From positions 31,094-95,093 of the forward strand of contig MNCI01034258.1 of NCBI GenBank assembly GCA_015680685.1: a stretch of 64,000 nt of DNA, written 5' to 3'. A program made the translations under genes and the position numbers. The notes under the pieces were generated by a model, which worked only from the letters and a program-made list of their open reading frames with translations, did no database searches and was not told the DNA's origin. Shown here one piece after another: positions 45,807 through 56,304 of this stretch (the first letter of the stretch is position 1; every line of letters begins with the position of its first letter). Origin of the DNA: Gnetum montanum (lineage: Eukaryota > Streptophyta > Gnetopsida > Gnetales > Gnetaceae).

Positions 45807-46517
45807 GACTTGATTACGAGCATCTAAGGATGTGTACGGCTAGTCAAGGAATCGGCTGCTAGTCGCATGTGGTATGAGTACAACTTGATTACGAGCATTT
45901 TGACTACTTGGTAACCCAGTAGCGTATCCCAGGATCTACGCTTGGTAATCCCAGTGGTAGTCCTAGTGTGTACGGCTAGTCAAGGAATCGGCTACTCATC
46001 GCACTTAGGCTAGTTAGGCTCTCTCCCCCTTCACTCCTAGAACGTGGGGTAAGTACGACTTAGCTATGAGCACCTACGGGTGTGTACGGCTAGTCAAGGA
46101 ATCGGCTGCTTATCACACTTAGGCTAGTTAAGTGCCTCAGTATGACCACTTCAACCATGTGCGTTACGTGTGGTGATCCCAGTAACGATTAGCGTTTGGT
46201 AGCCATAGTTGCATCGGTTCAGGGTGTGTACGGTAAGTGGGAATGGATGCTGATGCTAGTTAATTTAGACTTAGGTCCTTAGTTAGAGTTAGTTAGCTTT
46301 CTCAACCCTTCACCCTTTAGCATAGGAAATAAACCATAAGAGACCAAAAAAATCATATACCTTGGACTTACTTAACCATACACTGTGACAACAACAAGTA
46401 AGTCTGGGAAGACAACGAATGATTAACCCCAAGTGTTTCATGGGGCGTTTAGGCATTTAGTCTGCGGAGTTCGACCGGATCGTGCATGCTATGCTCGTTT
46501 TGTATGGTTGAGTGTAG
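45807..46517 (+). repeat. LTR of E3 (beta subtype), with internal duplications
   Basis: R-U5 part only; the U3 side is in the gap. GTGTACGGCTAGTCAAGGAA with its flank recurs three times (45830, 45968, 46081) and ACTTGATTACGAGCAT twice (45809, 45882). It stops at GAGTGTAG, short of the terminal CTCATCA, at a junction with minus-strand sequence. Confidence 0.85.
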
Positions 46518-46531
46518 CGCGTACGTGATAT

Positions 46532-46548
46532 CCTTGGCAACGATGCCA
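46532..46548 (-). other. tRNA-Asp primer site remnant beside the E4 3' LTR
   Basis: Minus strand: TGGCATCGTTGCCAAGG, directly after an LTR end. A primer site belongs next to a 5' LTR, yet this LTR also borders a PPT on its other side. So it served two internal regions. Confidence 0.8.
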
Positions 46549-46549
46549 A

Positions 46550-47459
46550 TGATGAGTGGCGAGGTACCCCTACACTCAACCATACAAAATGAGCGTCACA
46601 CGCGTGATCCGGTCGAACTCTGCAGATGGACTAGTTGTGGCACCTAGATAGTTAGTCTTAGGTCGCAGTTCGCTATCTTCCCACCTGGACTAGTATTATA
46701 TTTGTCATGTATGGTTTAGTCCAGGATGAGGTGTATGATGTGTTCCTAATTCTATCGCTACTCCTGAAGGTAGTGGAGAATAATATTAACTAAACTAAAC
46801 TAGGAGAAAAAGGGTAAGAAAATCTAATCTAGCCTAAGTGCGACGAGCAACCGATTCCTTGATCAACCGTACACATCTTGGACTTCGTGCACAACTACCA
46901 CTGGGACTACCAAGCGTAGCTTCAAGGTACGCCACTGGGATTACCAAGCACAGATCCCAAATATGCCACTGGGTTACCAAGCGTAGATCCTGGATACGCC
47001 ACTCGGCTACCAAGCAGTCACACTTAAATGCTCGTAATCAAGTCGTACTCGTTCCGCATTCTAGGAAAGTAATAAATAAAAATAAATAAAATCCTATCCA
47101 TACACTGCAAGGTTTATCCAATCAAGTTTGTCTTTATTGCCGTACACAACTTGTGTTCAGGTACAATGTTGCTCGAATAAAGAGCCGTTCACTCTAGGAC
47201 TCCTACTGCGGGCACATGGGAAATTAATCTAACTCTGGAGTGATCAAACTGCCAGAGCTTTGCTACTTCTAGCCAGGATTGGGAATGAGGGGAGTGCCGC
47301 CTCTTATTTATAGATTTGTTGGTGGACCATGATATCGCGTACGCGATATTGCAGGGGACGATGCGATATCGCGTACGCGATATCGCATGGGATGCAATAT
47401 CGCAGCAGCCGCGATATCACATACACGATATCATGGCTTGTGCATATCACGTCTCATCA
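46550..47459 (-). repeat. 3' LTR of E4 (alpha-type U5)
   Basis: 910 bp, TGATGAGTGGCGAGG to CGTCTCATCA. A perfect 28-bp palindrome centred on CGCGTACGCG lies at 47361-47388. Repeats of CACTGGGATTACCAAGC occur at 46899-47014. PPT ACTGAATG/TACCCCCATG follows at 47460. Confidence 0.92.
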
Positions 47460-47597
47460 TACCCCCATGACTGAATGAAAACTCGTCCTCGAGTTCCTTA
47501 CAATAATATCGGGAAGGTATGGAATTATTGAGGGGAATGGAACTAATGGGATGACATGTGAACGGATCATTATTACAAGACTCGACAAAATTGGTGT

Positions 47598-47825
47598 TCA
47601 GGACAACAAAGGTGAACACCTTATTATAATGACATCGGGCCTTTGTTGACAGCTTGAGAGAAAGAGAGAGATAGAAAGAAGTGTTGCTACTGCCAACGCC
47701 AAGATTGCGCTTTTCGTTGTCCATCCATAAGCGCGCCATTGATCTTGCTCCTTGCATAGTTGCTTCAGTGCTGCTCCATTCTAAGTGTTTGCTCTAGATC
47801 CATTCCATTGTTGTGTGATTGCCAT
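47598..47825 (-). pseudogene. Short ORF2 of E4: predicted single-pass membrane protein
   Basis: The ATG at 47825 follows GTTGTGTGTGTAG, the place of the ORF2 acceptor in other copies. About 75 codons to TGA at 47598, with one TAG at codon 15 (one change from CAG). After a hydrophilic N-terminus with a basic/aromatic flank (WRAYGWTTKS) comes a strongly hydrophobic stretch, AILALAVATLLSISLFL, about residues 39-55, then SSCQQRP. This looks like a signal-anchor or transmembrane helix. It shares no coiled coil with the long ORF2. The hydrophobic part might be fortuitous in a decayed region. Function unknown. Confidence 0.55.
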
Positions 47826-48807
47826 CTACACACACAACACAATCATATATTAGCAAGGGTAATTGAATCATTAAGTAATTAATACCTTGCTTCAGTGTAG
47901 GTCCATTGGCTAGGTTGTGGTTAGGCTAATATGGATTGGGAGATGTAGTAATGATGATTATCGAAGGTGCAGGGGTTAGGAAGAAAATCAAAAATTTCAG
48001 GGCTAGGAGAAAATCTAAAAAAGCGGGCCCCGTACCCCCATGACTAATTGCGAACCTCCGGTAGCGTTAGAATGAAGAAGGGAAAGGAGTAAGAAAGATA
48101 GATAAAAAGGGACAATTGAAAACATCAATGAAGTAGATGTCAAGATTGTAATGAACAAAATAATAATGAATTGCAAAATGTTAAGGAAAAGAAGTTAATG
48201 AATGCACCAAATAGGAATGTCAGTGGATCCTCCCCAAAGCAGGTTCATGCCCTTAATGCCCTGACAGACCCACATTCAAAGAGTCCGTAGGCTCTAGGAA
48301 TGTCTTTTGGAACAAGAGTTAAAGTCTTAACCGCAAGAATTTACCAAAAAGAAAACAATGCATCAACCAAAATATATACACCAATGATACAACCGGCAAT
48401 GAGGTGAACAATGGAGAGAAGGATGGAGACGAGAGAAGAGAATGAAATGAAATCTCAAGAACAAGGTGGTGTACAACCCCTTGTGTGTTTGATGATTAAT
48501 GTGACTTGGCAAGTCTTATTCCAACTCCGGCCTTAAACCAACCACTTCCAGTGATGTCACATCAATGCATTTGGCTAAACCATCCACTTGGATAACAAGG
48601 ATGTAGTTTCAAAGAGCCACCACCATTCCAATGAAACAAAGGAGACAATGGGAAGCGAGAAGGGCCTTAGTTAGAGGGAACACTTTTGGTTCCATAACCA
48701 GTGCTTGTAGCCCAAATTTTGTTTCGTCTAAGGGATGTGCTTTGAATTTTCACCTTTTTTTTGTGTTTTTATGCGTGAGAACCACACCATGCAAAGACTT
48801 CTTATTT
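47826..48807 (-). other. Leader of E4
   Basis: Inverted copy of 43770-45065. It contains the GGGGAGGACCC block (read leftward at about 48225-48245) and a PPT-like TAGTCATGGGGGTACGG (48033-48047). No palindromic array plus TATA is present before ORF2. Confidence 0.7.
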
Positions 48808-51800
48808 TTATTGTCTCAGCTTCCGATAATTGGGTAACATCGGAACGATAAGAAAACTCAAGAAGAAACATCCAAACACCCAAGAGAATGACCAACACAA
48901 AAATGTATAAAACAAAAATTGAAAAAGAACTAAGGACCCCATATGATCAGCATAGGTGGCCATCTCCCCCATGACTGAGTTGTAAGGGAGAGATCCAAAA
49001 TAATGAGCGTCTATTTGAATTTCTAAGAAGTGCCCAACTTCTCCCAATTGATGATCTTAGATTCAGGGGTGGAAGTGGCGATGCTCATGGTCCAATGTAT
49101 ATATGCTTTCATTGTTAGCATGAGTTTCCTCAGTTCGTTCCATGCATGTTTTTCTGCTCCTACAAGTAGCTATCAACCACAGGGTGTCTACTACTTCTTG
49201 TGTGGTTACTACCTACAGGCATCTTTGTTGCAAAGTTTCAAGGGCACACATATTACATGGAGGAGATGAGCATCCCTCCATGTCATCACCTAATGAATCA
49301 CTGTATGTGATGCATGGAACTTTCCTCTTCTCGATGTTTCCACATAGGTTTACCTTAGAGATTTCCAAGGAAAGATCGCGGATCCTAAGGCATGCATCTA
49401 CTGTGCTTAGCCATGCCCTTCCCATTATAATTGGGAAGTCCCCTTCATTGTTGTTCACTTCGATTACCAGAAAGTCAGCTGGGTAGGACCAACCACACAC
49501 AGTGGTAATAACATCCTCCACCAATCCCAAGGGAATGGTGATGGACTGGTCTGCCAGCTCTAATTGAAAGTTGCTCTTCTTAAGTTGGGGCAGGTTCCAA
49601 GCATGATACATCTTTTGTGAAATTAAGTTGACTCCGAAACCTGAGTCAAGAAGAGCCCTATGTGGTTCATTTTCGATGATCTGTAAATAGATTAAGAAAC
49701 TCCCAGGGTTAGTTAGTTTCCTGGAAAGGTGGCCTACCTTGATCCAGTCAGTTACGGTATGCATTAACATAACCGTATGCGTTAGGCCCTGTTGGATTGA
49801 AGGGTGCTCTGAAGTGTTAGATGGCAGAGGCGTGTACATGGCCTCAACTGCTTGTTGTTGCGAGAGTTTGTCTAGGCTTTTGGTTCTGAAGTAAGGTCTT
49901 CTCTTTTTACAGTTGTCAGAACCAGCAGCAGGTTGGATATTTAGAGCTCTCGTAGCGTGATGTTGCTACAGTTGAAGAGGAAGTTCCCCTTGCATTGTTG
50001 GAGCAGGAGGTGTTACGGGAACTATTGGAGGTGGAAGAGGTGCGGATGGATTAGGAGGATAGTGTGGGTATGAAGTGTCTCCCAGAGGAGAAAGAGTCCT
50101 TCTGAAGTACTCCCAAGCTTGGTAGTGACGGTTAGGGGTTGCGTGACCTATAGAGTCACTTCGAGAAATCGGCTGCTGCTCATAATATCCATAAGGATCA
50201 GGCTACTGGTAAGGGTACTGTTGTTTCGACGATGGCATCCCCCATGACTGTGGGTATTTCCATTGTTGATGCTATCTGATGGGTTGAGGTGGAGTTCCAC
50301 TTGGATAATACATTAGTGGTTGGTGGAACTACCTTGGGTTACCTTGTGGATAAGGTAACCTTCGGGGTATTTGCCGTTGATTGAGTCGTGGATTTAGTGC
50401 ATACACCCCAGACTCCTGTAGATGTGAGATAATGGGGCAACATCCCTTAGGATGGTCATAGTAGCAGACCTCACATCCACCATCATTGTCTGTGTCAGAA
50501 TCTACAGCCACATTGGAGTTAGTGATTTTTCCCTTACCCTTGTTATGTGTAGGGCTTAAATCTCTCCTCTTGTTCTTTCCTTTGTCACTACTTTGTTCTA
50601 CCTTAGACTCTTCTATGATTTTTAAGACTGTTTCTATTCTTGAGTCTAAGGAATCCCACATTTGGTCTACCTTAGCTGATACCTCGGTTGTTAACTTTTG
50701 GATCAGCACGGTTTTCTGGTTCACCAACTCTTCGAGTGGTGACTCATCCTTCTCATCACAAAATTTCACTCCCTTCTTACGAAGGGAGGGATCACGGTTG
50801 TACTCCTCTGCACTTTTCCTTTTACGTAGCTCACCCTCTTCTTACGCTACTTGTTCCAACAAACTTTCAACTTCATGGACTCTAAGTTGGGAAAGTTTCC
50901 CTTGGGCATAAGTCCCAAGAATTCTTCTCGTTTCATTCCTTAGCCCATCCACAATGTGGCATAGTTGATCCTGCTTAGCGTACCCATGGCCCGGGCAACG
51001 ATGTAGTAATGTATAGTAGCGGGCCATGGCAGCATCCAAGGGTTCATAAGCACCTTGTTTCCAGCCTTGGATCTACTTACACAAATTGGACACTCTGGAG
51101 TACGTCTGATATTTGTTGTTGAACAGCTCGAGCATCGTACTCCACCTCCTGATGGTTTCCGGTTCTAAGGACCGGTACCAGCTCTCTGCTTCTTTGGTGA
51201 GTTTCCTTGGGAACAACTTAAGCTTCTACCACTCATTATCTATATTCTACAAGGTACAGGCATCGTGGAATGCCTGCAAATGATTTTGCAGATCAGCATT
51301 GTATCCCCCTTCAAATCATGGGATATTGTTCATGTCCAATCGCTTGATCCAACTATTCTTTAAATGCTTTGTGGGAATCCTAACTGCCTCTATAATGTTA
51401 AGCATACTTCAGGTTGCGAGTAGGGGCTCATCATGATCATCTCTTTCATGACACCTGTGATGTCTGCGTGATTCCCTACTCTCCCTACGTCCTTGCCCTT
51501 GTCCTCTCTCTTGACTTTCCCATCGAGGTCTTTCATCCTTTTTACTTTTATCCTCAACTTTATGTTCATGGTGGTTGCACCCAGATGTGGAAGGAGAGTG
51601 TGAGTGATGTGAAGAAGGGGAAGAAGAAGGGGAACCATCGCCATGACGATGTTTCTTGCCTTCTCTTCGGCTGCTACAGCCCCGATCGTGGTGACGATCA
51701 AGGTGTCCATCCTTAGCATGAGTGGTTGTTCCCTCTGTGAACAGTTGGTGTTCACGGGTATCAGAACCAAGGATATGGATCATTGATCTTATGTTCTGAT

Positions 51801-52284
51801 ACCCTTCCTCCTCACCATCGTTAGGAGGGGGAACATCCTTTGCTAAAGAACCTGTGATAAGGGGTTCCTCATCTCCTATTTCGCTAAGGACGTGCGGGGC
51901 TTTGCCCTTCAGAAAAGTATGTTGACTCTCCTGCCTTAAGTCCTGAATACGTTGGGCATCTGTGGGATGATAATCCCTTGTGTCAAAGTCATCGATAACG
52001 TATTCCGCAAATAGTTCTTACATGCCAATCTGTGCCAAGGCACGGAAGAGCATGTTAGGGACTGATCGATTTGCGGGTAACACGATGTTACCTTGCAAAT
52101 CTCTCCACCGCAGTTGTTCGTCTTGATGGAGAACAAAAGTAAAATTAGGAATATACTCATCGGGATGAGTATATGTCATCTTATATTGTTGAGGCACTGG
52201 CTGATCTTGGTTATGTTTTTTATGTTGCCGACTGTCTCTAGTATGGTCCTTAGGTGGTGAGTTGCTCTTATGAGAAGAAGGCAT
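48808..52284 (-). pseudogene. gag: gag-protease polyprotein of E4, single frame with stops
   Basis: About 1,159 codons in one frame from ATG 52284, broken by roughly ten stops but no frameshift seen. Order: N-terminal arm (TYTHPDEYIPNFTF); Arg/Ser/His-rich charged segment (51780-51410); capsid-like domain (LKLFPRKLTKEAESWYRSL, ARYYTLLHRCPGHGY, LGTYAQGKL); knuckle CEVCYYDHPKGCC (CX2CX3HX4C) at ~50475; Pro/Tyr/Gln-rich region; then retropepsin LLDSGFGVNLIS (~49647) and FPIIMGRAWLSTVDA. After YNSVMGEMATYADH the leader starts instead of RT. It is the best-preserved coding unit in the window. Some apparent stops are CAA/CAG-to-TAA/TAG. Confidence 0.9.
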
Positions 52285-52403
52285 TGTTGTCTGTGTGCTA
52301 ATTTATCGTATATAATTTTTCTTTTGATTAACCCGAAGGTTCGTTAAGGCTCACAACGATGTGAGTGATATCCCTTATGTTCTATTAGGCGCACAAACAC
52401 TTA

Positions 52404-52422
52404 GTCCTCGGCAACGGTGCCA
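52404..52422 (-). other. Primer binding site of E4 (tRNA-Asp type)
   Basis: TGGCACCGTTGCCGAGGAC on the minus strand: two differences from TGGCGCCGTTGCCGGGGAC. The best-preserved primer site here. Confidence 0.93.
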
Positions 52423-52423
52423 A

Positions 52424-53445
52424 TGATGAGTGGCGAGGTACCCCTACATTCAACCATACGAAATGAGCGTAGCACGCGTGATCCGGTCGATCTCCGCAGA
52501 CTAAATGCCTAAACGCCCCATGGAACACTTGGGGTTAATCGTTCGTTGTCTTCCCAGGCTTGCTTGTATGTGTCACGGTGTATGGTTAAGTAAGTCCAAG
52601 GTATATGATTTTTTTGGTCTTTTCAGGTTTATCTCCTATGCTAAAGGGTGAAGGCTAACTAACTCTAACTAAGAACCTAAGTCTATATTAACTAGCGTCA
52701 GCATCCGTTCCCACTTACTGTACACACCCTGAACCGATGCAACTGTGGCTACCAAATGCTAATCGTTATTGGGATCACCACACATAATGCACATGCTCGA
52801 AGTGGTCATATTGAGGCACTTAACTAGCCTAAGTGTGATGAGCAACCGATTCCTTGACTAGTCGTACACACTGGGACTACCATTAGGATTACCAAGCATA
52901 GATCTTGGAATACGCTACTAGGTTACCAAGTAGTCACAATGCTCGTAATCAAGTCGTACTCATACCGCATGCGACGAGCAGCCGATTCCTTGACTAGCCG
53001 GACACATCCTTAGATGCTCGTAATCAAGTCGTACTTGTACCACATTCTAGGAAAGTAATAAATAACAATAAATAAAATCCTATCCATGCACTGCAAGGTT
53101 TATCCAATCAAGTTCGTCTTTATTGCCGTACACAACTTGTGTTTAGGTACAATGTTGCTCGAATAAAGAGCCGTTCACTCTAGGACTCCTACTGCGGGCA
53201 CATGGGAAATTAATCTAACTCTGGAGTGATGAAACTGCCAGAGCTTCACTACTTCTAGCCAGGATTGGGAATGAGAGGAGTGTCGCCTCTTATTTATAGA
53301 TTTGGCGGTGGATTGCAATATCGCATACGTGATATCGCAGGGGATGATGCAATATCGCGTACACGATATTGCATGGGATGCAATATCACAGCGGCAGCGA
53401 TATCGCATATGCGATATCGCGGCTTGTGCATATTGCATCTCATCA
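52424..53445 (-). repeat. 5' LTR of E4 (beta-type U5)
   Basis: 1,022 bp, TGATGAGTGGCGAGG to TGCATCTCATCA. U3 holds GATATCGC/GTACACGATATT arrays (53308-53435) and a TATA motif at about 53290-53297 (leftward). The extra length relative to the 3' LTR includes a duplicated GACGAGCAGCCGATTCC segment (52850 and 52972). Confidence 0.92.
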
Positions 53446-53788
53446 GCCATAATGGGGATCCTTTGAGTTGGTCCATGACTGCTTTAGGAGCGAACTCAAT
53501 GAAAGGTTCAAAGTTGAGTTCCATGATCACAGCTGCTAACGTGAACCTTTTGTAGATTTCCTGAACACATTTCGGGGACAACGTGAGATGTTGTCCCTGT
53601 TCAGGTGCTTCAACGGCACATCTTTTAGCCTATCCCGATTGCACAGTAACAAGAGGCTCTTGATGGATGCTGAATGATGGTGCCTCCTATTATATACATT
53701 CCTTGGGAGATGCCTAGCCTCTGCCTATTCTTGGTCATTTGGATGCACCTTGAGAGGGTCCTCCTTGCTGTTCAAATTTAGGGGCCAT
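53446..53788 (-). pseudogene. ORF2 start of E7, cut by E4
   Basis: The ATG at 53788 follows GTGTGATTGCAG. A decayed frame reads VIMELNFEPFIEFAPKA and DQLKGSPLW, the beginning of the ORF2 globular region, and is cut by the E4 LTR exactly at GGCC. The remainder is not found at the other end of E4. Confidence 0.82.
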
Positions 53789-55135
53789 CTGCAATCACAC
53801 GGGGCCGACTATTAGTAAGGTTATTTACAAAATGTGACTTATAGCCTTACTTCTTGCCTTTAATGAATTCATTTTTTTTGTGTGATCTAGAGTTAGGAAA
53901 TTTTATGAAAATGTCCTCTAAAAGTTTTGATATTAGGCCCAATTTGATTAGGTGACTCCAAAAATTAATTCTCATGGTATGAGTGAAGAGAGAAAATTGA
54001 TTTGGCAACATGTTTAATAGTTTCTACGGTCATTTACCCTTTATGATATCCTTTGGGAAATGATAAATTTTGGAAAAATTATGCATAACTTGGAGTGTAC
54101 CCTTCCCTCATGACTAAGCTGAACACTTCAGGTTCAGATAGGTTCAATCGAAATGGGAATTAGAGCGTTAACGAGCAAGTTATGGATGTTTGAACGATAG
54201 GTGCGCAAGCTAGCAAGTTCATGGAAGATAATTTTAATAACTCCCCTCACATGAATAGTGTAAAATGATGTTGACGTGCATGGGGGGGGGGGGTCCATAT
54301 ATATAGTTTTTCTGGACACGATATCACGTACCTGATAGCGTGGACCCGATATTGTGTTGGACTCGATCTTGGGTACCCGATATCGTGTTGGACCCGATAT
54401 TGGGTACCCGATATCGTGTGGGACTCGATATTGGGTACCCGATATCGTGTCGGACTCGATATTGGGTACCCGATATCGAGGCCTATTGAAAATAGGGTAC
54501 TTAGTAAAATTAATGAATTTATAAATTTCCAAGGCCAAAAATGAAGGATTTGAGGTTAAGTGGAAAGGTCCAGGATAACATTGAATAGACCAGGAGGCAC
54601 AAAAAGTATAATGGGGTAGAATCTGATAATGAAATTCATGAATAGAATGAGGAAAAAGAACATGTTATGGTGCATAGGAATGTTTGAACTTAGAAGGATG
54701 ATAAAGGAAAGAATAACATTGGAAATGTAGTACTTGAAGGGTATAAAATGATGTGATGGTGATGTGCAATGAGTGTAAATTACAAAGGTTGTGCAAGTGG
54801 GTCCTCTCCAAAGCAGGTTCCTACCTATCATGCCCTTACGTAACTATACCCAAAAATGTTTGTAGGCACTAAAAGGTTTAAATGTAATTCCCACTAGTTG
54901 TACAAAACACACACATGTAGATACCACTGTGATGAGATATGAATTCAATGCTACACAAGACACGAGTCACAAATACATGAACAGTGAGATGAGGCGAATT
55001 GTAGAAGGGATTGTAGAGATTGGGACATGAGGTAACTGACCCAAGGCATAATGAATCTTGAGTGTAGGATGTGATTAATGTGTCATTAGCCTGTTGTTCC
55101 AAAATCAAGACCAAGTCCATTCCTTCGATCAATGA
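53789..55135 (-). other. Leader of E7 with conserved blocks
   Basis: Older element of the same family. Contains GTGGGTCCTCTCCAAAGCAG (54798-54817, reverse of the GGGGAGGACCC block), a PPT-like run at 54103-54119, the internal promoter-like unit, and a segment matching 10100-10200. It ends at AATGA, where the E5 3' LTR begins. Confidence 0.75.
54295..54482 (-). promoter_or_regulatory. Internal promoter-like unit of E7 with 31-bp repeats
   Basis: Read leftward: four 31-bp units (54345-54468, plus a part unit to 54480) containing GGTACCCGATATCG and GTTGGACC, then more GATATC motifs, then a TATATATATGG box at 54295-54303. ORF2 starts about 505 bp further on. The repeats are an expanded form of the array seen in copy 1 and E5. 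Confidence 0.7.
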
Positions 55136-56033
55136 TGATGAGTGGCAAGGTACCCCTACACTCAACCATATGAATATGAGCATGTACACACGATCCGGTC
55201 GAAATCTACAGACGGACTAGTTGTGGTATCTAGATAGTTACATGTTGATCATAGTTCGTTGTCTTCCCACCTGGACTAGTATTTTCTTTGTCACATATGG
55301 TTTAGTCCAGAATGAGGTGTATGATATGATTTCTAACATTAGACTACTCCTAGAGACAATGGAAAATAATCTTGATTAACTAATACGTAATAGGAAATGA
55401 AGTCTAAGCTAGCCTAAGTGTGATGAGCATTTGTCCTTAATCATCCATACACATCTTGGACCTCATGTACTACTTCTGGGATTACCAAGCGCACATTACT
55501 TAAGCACTCTTAGATATGCTACTGGTTTACCAAGTAGTTACACTTCAATGTTCATGATTAATTCGTACTCATTCCGCATATAACAATAGGAATCATAAAT
55601 GATGGTAAAGAAATATTAACTAAGAAAATAATAAATAACAATAATGATTAACAATAATAATTAAATAATTAAAACTAAGTGAATGTTGCAATGATGGAGT
55701 AATCTCCATCTTTATTGCCAATCATGTGTGTGTCCAAGTACATCACACTAAAATAAAGGTTTCCTACAATTATAAGCATCACACTACAGGCATGCACTTG
55801 GAAAAGTAATCTAACTCTTGTGGGAACAAACTGCAAGAGCTTTGCTACAACTTAACAAAAAGGTGCCTAAATGTGATGGGTGCATGGATATCTATAGCAG
55901 AAAATAAACTTTACGTTGACAAGGCCACGTCAATGCGTGGAAATATGCATCGATAGGGTCACGTTGACGCGGCCGCATTGACAGGGCTTCATCAACGTAG
56001 CCCAGTCGATGCTATCCACTAGATGCTTCATCA
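55136..56033 (-). repeat. 3' LTR of E5 (alpha subtype)
   Basis: 898 bp, TGATGAGTGGCAAGG to GATGCTTCATCA. U3 (55914-56033) uses a GTTGACGCGGCCGCATTGAC-type array, similar to E0 and the 60998 LTR rather than the GATATC type. The PPT beyond it is degraded (ATGGGATTA). Confidence 0.9.
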
Positions 56034-56304
56034 TAATCCCATGACTGAATAACAACTCGTCCTTGAGTCAAAAAAAATGAGAACAAGTGCAATTAATTAC
56101 ATAGTGGATATGTATGAGATTATTGACTACTAGGAATTTACTCATGTCACAATGTGGAATTAAAAAAAAAATTGGGACATAGACACAGAGTGCAGAATGC
56201 AAAATTGTTGGAACTCATGTGGTTCCTGGTAGTGGTGGCTCTTCCATGGGCCTTTTCCCCTTGTCTTGTGCTCCAAGTTTTGGAAGTTGATGGCTTTGAA
56301 GGAG

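Larger units (their letters stand above)
42815..46517 (+). mobile_element. E3: plus-strand Athila-type fragment, protease to 3' LTR
   Basis: Protease (42821-43585), leader (43586-45065), assembly gap, LTR (45807-46517, beta subtype). It mirrors minus-strand E4 (49840 down to 46550) at high identity, so the two form a large inverted pair. gag and polymerase are absent; the ORF2 region is inside the gap. Confidence 0.8.
46550..53445 (-). mobile_element. E4: gag-protease Athila-type element with a short ORF2
   Basis: 5' LTR (52424-53445), PBS, one long gag-protease frame (52284-48808), leader, short membrane ORF (47825-47598), PPT, 3' LTR (46550-47459). No RT, RNase H or integrase. It sits in ORF2 of E7 at 53446 (GCCAT). 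The two LTRs match in U3 but differ in U5 subtype, so one has been exchanged by recombination. Confidence 0.87.

Noticed and set aside
45023-45862. Long open frames on both strands at 45023-45862
   Set aside because: They are almost entirely assembly gap (N).
54134-54538. 134-codon minus-strand frame rich in YRVP.IES repeats
   Set aside because: It is the translation of the 31-bp promoter repeat array, with no link to a protein family.
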